Part shown: one piece after another, positions 1 to 5,723 of the stretch | How positions within the stretch are numbered: the stretch's first letter is position 1 | Layout: every line of letters begins with the position of its first letter | Origin: Gemmatimonadota bacterium | GTDB lineage: Bacteria; Gemmatimonadota; Gemmatimonadetes; Palauibacterales; Palauibacteraceae | Reading direction: 5' to 3' | DNA: 5,723 nt | Assembly (NCBI GenBank): GCA_029288095.1 | Contig: JARFPW010000298.1 | Coordinates: 1-5,723, forward strand | Program-made: the position numbers and the translations under genes | The notes under the pieces: generated by a model | The model's input: the letters and a program-made list of their open reading frames with translations, nothing else | The model's database searches: none | What the model was told of the DNA's origin: nothing

Positions 1-470
1 CCGGAATGGACATCATCCCGTTCGGGCGGCTCGGTGAGGTGCCGCTGTTCAATCAGGATGTGGAAGCCGAGGGGGATCCCGAAAGCGTCACCGCGCTCAA
101 GCAGGCGATTCGAGAAGCGGATGCGCTGCTCATCGCGACGCCGGAGTACAACTCAGGGGTCCCCGGCGTCCTGAAGAACGCCCTGGATTGGGCGTCACGC
201 AAAGGCGTGGCCGAAGCGGCGGCGCTCGCGGGAAAACCGGCGGCGGTTCTCGGTGCGTCGCCCGGTCGGCTCGGCACCGCCCGAGCACAGCCTCAATTGC
301 GCCAGACGCTGGCCGCCGCAGGAGCGATCGTCATGTCGAAGCCCGAAGTGCACTTCATGAGTGTGAGCGGGCAGGTCGCAGACGGAGTGCTGGTCGACGA
401 GGCTGCTCGCGGCATCGTGTCGTCGCTGCTCCAGGCTCTTGCCGACTGGATTCCGCGTACTCAGGCCTGA
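1..470 (+). CDS. NAD(P)H-dependent FMN reductase family protein, 5'-partial
   Basis: Flavodoxin-fold NAD(P)H-dependent FMN/quinone/azo-type reductase (NADPH-dependent FMN reductase family, PF03358-like), a cytoplasmic enzyme moving electrons from NAD(P)H through bound FMN to small acceptors. The frame is open to the left edge (the codon before Met at base 6 is GGA), so the Met at 6 is probably internal. About 154 residues are visible against roughly 180-190 usual for the family, and the N-terminal FMN-phosphate loop (GSxRxxS type) is outside the window. Counting from the Met at 6, residues 46-62 carry the family hallmark PEYNSGVPGVLKNALDW, and residues 83-102 the GASPGRLGTARAQ segment that lines the flavin site and subunit interface. 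The start EVPLFNQD (11-18) also matches the family's second strand region. The true acceptor (chromate, quinone, azo dye, flavin) cannot be told from sequence. Family assignment is secure; the physiological role is unknown. The downstream kinase follows after 55 bases on the same strand. Confidence 0.9.
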   Translation, partial: GMDIIPFGRLGEVPLFNQDVEAEGDPESVTALKQAIREADALLIATPEYNSGVPGVLKNALDWASRKGVAEAAALAGKPAAVLGASPGRLGTARAQPQLRQTLAAAGAIVMSKPEVHFMSVSGQVADGVLVDEAARGIVSSLLQALADWIPRTQA

Positions 471-476
471 CGACGT

Positions 477-502
477 GCCGGAGCCCGGCCTTGCCGCCGG
501 AG
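477..502. repeat. Short direct repeat with two mutually exclusive GC hairpins in the 55-base intergenic gap
   Basis: The 7-base word GCCGGAG occurs at 477-483 and 496-502, and the complementary word CCGGC lies between them at 485-489. CCGGC can pair either with GCCGG at 477-481 (3-base loop) or with GCCGG at 496-500 (6-base loop), but not both. There is no T-run after either stem, so neither is a rho-independent terminator. In such GC-rich DNA this may be chance. The 471-525 gap holds nothing else recognisable: no clear promoter or operator, only a weak purine-rich stretch before the kinase start. Confidence 0.25.
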
Positions 503-525
503 TCGGTGAGAGTGAAGAATTCCCA

Positions 526-1923
526 ATGGACTACGATTTTGAACAGTTCTTCGACGATTCGCTTGACTTGTTCTGTATCGCCAGTCCGGACGGCTACTTC
601 AAGCGGGTGAACCCGTCATTCGAACGCATCCTCGGGTGGTCTACCGAGGAGTTGTTGTCGCGTCCGTTTCTGGAGTTCGTCCATCCTGATGATGTCGCCG
701 CGACCGTCCGGGAAGTGGAGCGTCTGGGCGAGGGAATCCCGACCGTAGCGTTCGAAAACCGTTATCGGTGTGAAGACGGCACGTACCGCTACTTCAGCTG
801 GACCGCCCACCCCGACGCCGGGACGGGTCTGCTGTATGCGATTGCCCGGGATGTCACGGAGTTGCGCAGAGCACGCGAGCGATTCCGAATCGCCCTGGAG
901 GCGTCCCCGACAGCGATGCTGATGATGGGCAGCGACGGCAGGATCGCCATGGTCAACCACGCGGCAGAGGACCTGTTCGGCTACGAAGGCAAGGAACTTC
1001 TGGGAGAACCTCTGGAGATCCTGGTGCCCGAGCGGTACCGGGCGGGCCACCCGGCTCTCCGGGCCGAGTTTGCCGACGAGCCCGCGGCGCGGTCGATGGG
1101 TGCCGGGCGGGACCTGACGGCGCTGCGAAAGGACGGCTCTGAGGTCCATGTGGAAATCGGCCTGAGCCCGATGGAAACCGAGGACAAGTCCTTCGTTCTG
1201 GCGGCGGTCCGCGATCGCACGGAACGCCTGCGGGCGGCCAACGAACTGAGGCGCTCGAACGAAGAGCTTGAAAACTTCGCGCGCGTGGCCTCCCATGACC
1301 TTCAGGAACCGCTCCGCATGGTGGCGGGTTATGCGCAGCTTCTTTCCACGCGATACGGGGAACAGTTGGACGAAACAGCGCGCGAGTACATGCGGCATGC
1401 GGTTGAGGGCGTCGACCGAATGCAGGAGCTGATCCAGGGACTGCTGGCGTATGCCCGAGTTCAACTGGCGGCCGGCGACCCCGAGGCGGTCGATCTGGGG
1501 GAGGCGGTGGACTGGGCCCGGGCGAACCTGCAAACGGCGATCACCGAATCATCGGCGGTGCTCTCCGTCAGTCGTTTGCCCACGGTGGAGGGAGAGCGGC
1601 TTCAGCTCGGACAACTGTTCCAGAACCTGATCGGGAACGCAATCAAGTTCCGCGGGCAGGAGCCGCCGCACATCGAGATCACCGCAACCCGGCGGGATGC
1701 GGATTGGGAGTTCGCCGTGCGCGATAACGGCATAGGTATCGAGGAGGAGGACGGGGAGCATGTGTTCGAGATGTTCAACCGGCTCCACACGGCGGACGAT
1801 GTTGAAGGCACGGGAATCGGTCTGGCTGTCTGCCGACGGATCGTCGAGCGTCATGAGGGCCGAATGTGGTTGGAGTCCGTTCCCGGTGAGGGGACGACCT
1901 TCTTCTTCACGCTGCCGGCCTGA
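526..1923 (+). CDS. Soluble PAS-PAS sensor histidine kinase
   Basis: Sensor histidine kinase of 465 residues that should autophosphorylate on His and pass phosphate to a response regulator. Domains from the chosen start: PAS/PAC 1 about 10-115 (HPDD at 53-56, RDVTELR at 108-114); PAS/PAC 2 about 118-238 (RKDGSEVHVEI at 201-211); HisKA about 247-315 with H-box SHDLQEPLR and phospho-acceptor His257 (codon 1294-1296); HATPase_c about 355-465 with N-box NLIGNAIKF (367-375), G1 DNGIGI (400-405), F-box FEMF (414-417) and G2 GTGIGLA (428-434). No transmembrane segment or signal peptide is visible, so it should sense a cytoplasmic cue; the PAS ligand cannot be deduced. The SHDLQEPLR H-box resembles that of phytochrome-like kinases, which often pair with stand-alone receivers, but no receiver gene is present here. 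An in-frame Met at 439 would add 29 non-domain residues and overlap the preceding gene by 32 bases. ATG 526 is preferred because it opens directly on the PAS domain and has a purine-rich GAGAGTGAAG stretch 8 bases upstream. Confidence 0.93.
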   Translation: MDYDFEQFFDDSLDLFCIASPDGYFKRVNPSFERILGWSTEELLSRPFLEFVHPDDVAATVREVERLGEGIPTVAFENRYRCEDGTYRYFSWTAHPDAGTGLLYAIARDVTELRRARERFRIALEASPTAMLMMGSDGRIAMVNHAAEDLFGYEGKELLGEPLEILVPERYRAGHPALRAEFADEPAARSMGAGRDLTALRKDGSEVHVEIGLSPMETEDKSFVLAAVRDRTERLRAANELRRSNEELENFARVASHDLQEPLRMVAGYAQLLSTRYGEQLDETAREYMRHAVEGVDRMQELIQGLLAYARVQLAAGDPEAVDLGEAVDWARANLQTAITESSAVLSVSRLPTVEGERLQLGQLFQNLIGNAIKFRGQEPPHIEITATRRDADWEFAVRDNGIGIEEEDGEHVFEMFNRLHTADDVEGTGIGLAVCRRIVERHEGRMWLESVPGEGTTFFFTLPA

Positions 1924-1925
1924 CC

Positions 1926-3743
1926 TCAGTCGAAGGCCCAGCTCCCGGCCACACCAACCGATATGTACTCGTAGTCGGACCCGCCGCTCGAAAGGCTGCT
2001 CAGACCGCTGGCGGAGTAGCGCGCGTCCAGACCGATCTCCCGGCCGGGACCGAGCCCGACAGCAACCCGACCTGCTACGCGGACTGTCGCCGATGTCTCT
2101 CCCCCTGAACTGACCTGCTGCAAGCCAGGCGCCGCGTCCACGCTGAAGCGCCAGTTGCCAACCGACCGCTTCCACTGGCCGGTCACCTCGCCGATCCAGT
2201 AGAGGTCCGGGTCGAAATACCCATCCTGCAGGTCCTTCTGAAAGCCGAACGCCCTCGTGAACAACCCCACGCTCCACGCGCTCGACAGCGTCCGCACAAC
2301 GTAGGCCGTGCCCGCAAAGCGTCGGTTGGACGTCGTGCCCTCGAACCGGGCCACCGACGCGCTTCCATCAATCCGCCAAAGGCGTCCGACCCGTGCCCGA
2401 GCTCCGACGGAGACCTGCTCTACGACGACGCCGTTCTCGATCAGGAGTGCGGACTCGTCGAGCGCCGTCCGCGAGACTCCCAGCGAACCGACGACGGAGT
2501 TTCTGCCGGGAGTGGTCACGGTGGCCCCGAGTAGGGCTGTCGTGCTGCCCGTTCCGTCGGCGACGCTCGCCCCTAGCGAACCCTTGAGGTCCCAACCGGG
2601 CTCGAGCTCGACGGTAGCCCCCAGGATGAGGCCACCAGACGCCCTCTGCAGCTGCGTCGCGCCGTCGATTCGCGCGTCCCGAGCATACGCCCGGGCCTCG
2701 AGCAGCAAGGATGCGGCCGGATGCCAGGATCCTCGTGTCTCCACGGTGAGCGTCTCATTGTCGTCCGAATCGGACACGAACAGAAGACGGGTGCCGGCAC
2801 GCGGCGCGAACCCGCGTCGCAGTTCCACCAGCTCGTCCGCCGCTTCCCGGTTGCCGGGCGAAAGCCTGTTCGCGTGGGTCAGAGCATCCTGCGCCGCCGC
2901 TTCTCGACCCTGCCAGCGAAGGGTCTGCCCGAGACCGGCGTGGGCCGCGCCATTATCGGGAGTGACCTCCACGGCTTGTCGCCAGCGCTCCTCAGCTTCC
3001 TTGAGGTGTCCGCCCCACGCGGCGACGCGAGCGTGTCCCATCAGCGCCTCGATGTCCTCCGGATCCCGCTCGAGCATCCCGACGTACAGCCGCGACGCGG
3101 GGTCGAGCTGACCGGACCAGGCCAGCGCCATTGCCAGCCCGAGCCGGCTCTGACGATCCGCGGGGTCCGTTCGCAGGAGACTGTCGTAGATGGCTACCGC
3201 TTCCTGCAGCCTGTCGTCCCACACGAGGTAAGTGGCCTGAGATATCCATGCGTCCCGGTCACCTGGCATCTGCTGCAGCAGCTCATCCTGCATCGAGATC
3301 GCCGACGACAGGTCACCGCTCCAGGCTTCATATCGGGCGCGCGCCGCAAGCGCCGGCATGTACGACGGACGCATCTCCAGGACTCTCTCGACCTCCCGGA
3401 TCGCCTCCGGGATATCTCCCCGCCAGGCGATGACCTTGGCCCGATCGAGCAGAGCCTCCGCGTTGTTCGGGGCGAGACTCACCAGCAGTTCGAACAGCTC
3501 CAGGCTCTCCTCGTATCGCGCATCCCATGCGTGCATGAGCGCCACTCGATGAAGGGCGAGTTCATCCGTCGAGTCCGCAGCCAGGCGCTCGGCATAGAGC
3601 TGCCCCGCAAGGTCGACATCCCCTGCCAGCCAGGCGGAGTCCGCCGGCGACTGGGCAGTCGCGGACATGGCACAGGCCAGCAGCGCGACCAGTGCGCTAC
3701 TGAGAGTGCGGTGAATCGTCATGGGTCGAGTCGAGGTGTTCAT
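1926..3743 (-). CDS. Secreted TPR protein with C-terminal outer-membrane beta-barrel (BcsC/YaiO-like)
   Basis: A 605-residue protein likely to form an outer-membrane pore with a periplasmic TPR scaffold, as in exopolysaccharide exporters (BcsC, PgaA, PelB, YaiO-type barrels). Residues 1-30 form a signal peptide: basic start, hydrophobic core SALVALLACAM, and cleavage site ATA|Q after residue 30. Residues about 33-310 are TPR-like helical repeats with a Trp at 73, 107, 141, 175, 209, 243 and 277, exactly 34 apart, in an AWxG-type motif. Residues about 315-605 are alternating polar/hydrophobic strands with Gly-rich turns, as in a beta-barrel, ending in aromatic-containing SWAFD. GYFDPDLY (508-515) resembles the GYFxPxxY motif I recall from the BcsC C-terminal domain; this is from memory, not a search. 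The start ATG overlaps the upstream stop (ATGA) and has AGGAG 8 bases before it; a second Met at residue 8 lacks such a site. Which polymer it handles is unknown. A YaiO-type barrel of other function remains possible. Confidence 0.85.
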   Translation of the reverse strand: MNTSTRPMTIHRTLSSALVALLACAMSATAQSPADSAWLAGDVDLAGQLYAERLAADSTDELALHRVALMHAWDARYEESLELFELLVSLAPNNAEALLDRAKVIAWRGDIPEAIREVERVLEMRPSYMPALAARARYEAWSGDLSSAISMQDELLQQMPGDRDAWISQATYLVWDDRLQEAVAIYDSLLRTDPADRQSRLGLAMALAWSGQLDPASRLYVGMLERDPEDIEALMGHARVAAWGGHLKEAEERWRQAVEVTPDNGAAHAGLGQTLRWQGREAAAQDALTHANRLSPGNREAADELVELRRGFAPRAGTRLLFVSDSDDNETLTVETRGSWHPAASLLLEARAYARDARIDGATQLQRASGGLILGATVELEPGWDLKGSLGASVADGTGSTTALLGATVTTPGRNSVVGSLGVSRTALDESALLIENGVVVEQVSVGARARVGRLWRIDGSASVARFEGTTSNRRFAGTAYVVRTLSSAWSVGLFTRAFGFQKDLQDGYFDPDLYWIGEVTGQWKRSVGNWRFSVDAAPGLQQVSSGGETSATVRVAGRVAVGLGPGREIGLDARYSASGLSSLSSGGSDYEYISVGVAGSWAFD

Positions 3744-5723
3744 TCACTCAACTCCTGTGAGCCGGAAGAAAGGTCGCGGAAGACCCTTTTCATCTCGTCG
3801 AACACCGGCCTGCGACGTGCTTCCCAGGTCGGCTGGTCCCAGGTGGGCCAGGTGAAGGCGGCTACATCGGGCTCCGACATCGAGGCAGGGAGGGACTGCC
3901 AGTCTTCCGGGCCAGTTCTCGCCACCGCAACCAGGCGAAACTCGTCAATGGTCATGGTCCCAAACGGCACGTCTCCAGCGCCGCCACATCCGTCTGCAAC
4001 GTCGACCTCGTCATGTAGAATGCGCCGTTGGCTCGGGTCGGTGACGTTTAGCAGAGTCCAAGGGATTCGTACTTCGATCGAGCCCCGCGTCCCGGCCCTC
4101 TCCCACAGGCCATCGGGCAGTGGCCCCTGCCTCAGGATGCCGCGGTCGTAGCCGGCGCCACGGTACTCCGTACCAGTGCGCGCAAACCGAGGGCGGTTGG
4201 TCACGATACGCATCGAGTCGTAGCGTCCGTCCCGATTGGAGGTCGAGCGGACCGGGCGTCGGTAGCAGCTCTCCAGGCGGCCTGCGAAGAATCCCGACGG
4301 GGCGTTGGCCGGGATACTCCGCATGGCCACCCGGCTCGCATCGAGTCCCTGGCGGACCGTGTCGATCCCGATCGGATTCGAGGTGGGGTCGACAAGCAAC
4401 CGCGCCTCGTCGGCGGTGATCCGGAGTACGAACTCCAGACCGACTGGGGAAGGTGGGCCCGTCCGCCCCGGCCATTCGAAATCGCCCGCTCCGGGCTCAT
4501 TCGTGTCGAACCCGACGAGAAGTTCTTGAACGATCCCCACGGCCCCGGGCTCGAAGGCGAGCCACAGATACGCCTCATCGGCGAACGCCCGCAACGCCGT
4601 GCCGTCGTTCTCCAGGTAGAGCGGCTCCTGGTTCTGCCACGCGGACCGGCGCTCGCGATAGGTGTCGCCCGGCATCCGGCGGCCGGGTTCGAGGGCCAGA
4701 ACCCCGTAGTGCTGCTCCGCGTCCATTCGATTCAACCACAATCGATTGCGGTCCAGTGGAATCTCGAAATCGACGACGATCCAGTTCTTCTTGAACCACT
4801 CGTCGATCCAGGCGAACAGGACGCCGCCGGCCATTCCGGCAGCGGCTATCTCACGCGTGAGCCGACCGTTGATCCGCGCCATCTCCTGCTCATCGTGTCC
4901 CCCATGATGCCACCCGTGAGGCTCGAGGTGGGCGAGGCCGATGCTGGCCGGCACGCCGTACTCGGCGATGACGATCGGCAGACCTGGAAGCGCCCGCTTG
5001 AGGCTCTGCAGGTAGGCAAAATAGTTGGATGGGCCCTCGGGTCCGCGGCCATTCCTGTACTCGGGTTCGAGCGCGATGAAGTCCGGGTAGTACGGGTAGG
5101 CATGGACCGCCGCGAAGTACCCCGCCGGGAGATCTGCGGTCGGCCGGACGAGCGAGGCGTCGAGCGACACGGCGTCGTTGTCGTATTCGAGGGGTTCCCG
5201 CAGGACGGTCTCGCCCCGTGCGCGCCGCAGTTCCAGTTCTTCCTCGACGGTCGTTTCGGTCGGGTGAACCTGGGGGTCCAGCGTCGGCCAGCTCGTGTAA
5301 CCGATCGGTCGCTGGGTACCGAAGACCTCCGTCTCGTGCCGGATCATCTCCTCGCAGGCCTTGGCGAGCCACACGTCCATCGGTTGTCCGCCATCCAGGC
5401 GAAGGAATTGCCCGCGCCACTTCGACTGCCAGAAGTATCGCCGGTTGTAGGCCTCGACGGAGAAGGGTTCCCATTCCCGGCCTATCAGATACCCTAGGGT
5501 CCAGGGCGATACGTCCGCCGTGTACTTTCCGGAAGCACGTCCCGGGACTGGAGGGATCACGGCCCATCCGTGCAGCAGGTCGACGACCCGCCGCATCTCG
5601 GCGAAAAATTCGGACTCCCACCTGGCGTTCCGGAAATCGCCGTTTGGAGGTAGCTCGGCCCAGACACCGTGCATGTGCCACAACACGCGGTCAGGATTCC
5701 GGGTGTTGTGTTCCATCAGGGCC
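3740..5723 (-). CDS. Glycoside-hydrolase-like TIM-barrel protein with C-terminal CBM9/DOMON-like domain, 5'-partial
   Basis: Probable glycan-active enzyme, likely acting outside the cytoplasm. The frame stays open past the Met at 5716 to the window edge (codons GCC CTG, giving ALMEHN), so the N-terminus, including any signal or membrane anchor, is missing; numbering here counts from that Met. Residues about 1-345 resemble the TIM barrel of clan GH-A hydrolases (GH2-type): RVLWHMHGVW (10-19); GYLIGREWEP (75-84), with Glu81 as candidate acid/base; VHAYPYYPD (204-212); IVIAEYGVPAS (248-258), with Glu252 as candidate nucleophile; and GGVLFAWIDEWFKKNW (297-312) near the last strand. Residues about 365-600 look like a CBM9/DOMON-type beta-sandwich: LRAFADEAYLWLAF, LLVGFDTN, and IEVRIPWTLLNVTDPS (547-562). 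The tail WPTWDQPTWEARRRPVF (623-639) matches my recollection of how such proteins end. Its stop overlaps the next gene's start, so the two are co-translated and plausibly act on one polymer. Substrate and hydrolytic activity are unproven; a catalytically altered or transglycosylating role is possible. Confidence 0.78.
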   Translation of the reverse strand, partial: ALMEHNTRNPDRVLWHMHGVWAELPPNGDFRNARWESEFFAEMRRVVDLLHGWAVIPPVPGRASGKYTADVSPWTLGYLIGREWEPFSVEAYNRRYFWQSKWRGQFLRLDGGQPMDVWLAKACEEMIRHETEVFGTQRPIGYTSWPTLDPQVHPTETTVEEELELRRARGETVLREPLEYDNDAVSLDASLVRPTADLPAGYFAAVHAYPYYPDFIALEPEYRNGRGPEGPSNYFAYLQSLKRALPGLPIVIAEYGVPASIGLAHLEPHGWHHGGHDEQEMARINGRLTREIAAAGMAGGVLFAWIDEWFKKNWIVVDFEIPLDRNRLWLNRMDAEQHYGVLALEPGRRMPGDTYRERRSAWQNQEPLYLENDGTALRAFADEAYLWLAFEPGAVGIVQELLVGFDTNEPGAGDFEWPGRTGPPSPVGLEFVLRITADEARLLVDPTSNPIGIDTVRQGLDASRVAMRSIPANAPSGFFAGRLESCYRRPVRSTSNRDGRYDSMRIVTNRPRFARTGTEYRGAGYDRGILRQGPLPDGLWERAGTRGSIEVRIPWTLLNVTDPSQRRILHDEVDVADGCGGAGDVPFGTMTIDEFRLVAVARTGPEDWQSLPASMSEPDVAAFTWPTWDQPTWEARRRPVFDEMKRVFRDLSSGSQELSE
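3752..3756 (-). promoter_or_regulatory. Shine-Dalgarno AGGAG for the TPR/beta-barrel gene
   Basis: On the minus strand AGGAG sits 8 bases before the ATG at 3743-3741, inside the last codons of the upstream gene. Together with the ATGA stop/start overlap (3743-3740) it fixes the start at the first Met rather than Met8, and points to translational coupling of the two minus-strand genes. Confidence 0.8.

Noticed and set aside
477..500. GC hairpin after the reductase gene as a rho-independent terminator
   Set aside because: The stem is only 5 base pairs and no T-run follows it.
439..525. Upstream Met (439) as the kinase start
   Set aside because: It would overlap the reductase gene by 32 bases and add 29 residues of no domain; ATG 526 begins right at the PAS domain with a plausible purine-rich site.
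616..1533. 305-codon open frame antisense to the histidine kinase
   Set aside because: The opposite strand carries a complete kinase with all motifs; the antisense product is low-complexity Arg-rich with no family resemblance.
1549..2277. 242-codon minus-strand frame crossing the convergent gene ends
   Set aside because: It overlaps the kinase antisense and the barrel gene out of frame; composition is Arg/Gly-rich and no homology is recognised.
3720..3722. Second Met (residue 8) as the start of the TPR/barrel protein
   Set aside because: It lacks a Shine-Dalgarno, whereas the first Met has AGGAG at 8 bases and an ATGA overlap with the upstream gene.
2721..4151. Long 476-codon open frame on the plus strand, antisense to both minus-strand genes
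   Set aside because: It spans the junction of two well-supported genes, is rich in Arg/Pro/Ser/Gly as expected of a shadow frame in GC-rich DNA, and shows no recognisable domain.
4526..5497. 323-codon open frame on the plus strand antisense to the hydrolase gene
   Set aside because: Shadow of the coding frame; no domain, no convincing ribosome site, and the minus-strand frame has clear GH and CBM-like motifs.

Overview
GC-rich bacterial DNA with tightly packed genes. It holds two plus-strand genes (1-1923) that converge on two minus-strand genes (3743-1926 and 5723-3740). The TPR/outer-membrane beta-barrel protein on the minus strand implies a two-membrane (Gram-negative type) host. The protein style and base composition would fit Gemmatimonadota or a similar GC-rich environmental lineage, but this is a weak guess; no rRNA or marker gene is present to settle it.

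Plus strand. The window opens inside a flavodoxin-fold NAD(P)H-dependent FMN reductase whose N-terminus lies outside. After a 55-base gap without a convincing terminator or promoter comes a soluble histidine kinase (PAS-PAS-HisKA-HATPase_c) with all catalytic boxes intact and no response regulator beside it. The two genes may be co-transcribed, but nothing visible links their functions.

Minus strand. A two-gene operon enters from the right edge. The first gene, 5'-truncated by the window, encodes a large glycoside-hydrolase-like (clan GH-A-type TIM barrel) protein with a C-terminal CBM9/DOMON-like beta-sandwich. Its stop overlaps the start of the second gene in an ATGA, with an AGGAG Shine-Dalgarno just upstream. 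The second gene encodes a secreted TPR protein with a C-terminal outer-membrane beta-barrel of the BcsC/YaiO kind. A TPR scaffold plus barrel beside a glycan-active enzyme is the architecture of synthase-dependent exopolysaccharide export systems (cellulose Bcs, PNAG Pga, Pel, alginate). The best working hypothesis is therefore the distal part of an exopolysaccharide or glycan export locus whose synthase would lie upstream, beyond base 5723.

The convergent kinase and TPR-barrel genes end only 2 bases apart, with no evident terminator between them. No RNA genes, mobile elements, CRISPR arrays or attachment sites were seen. No intergenic stretch exceeds 55 bases.
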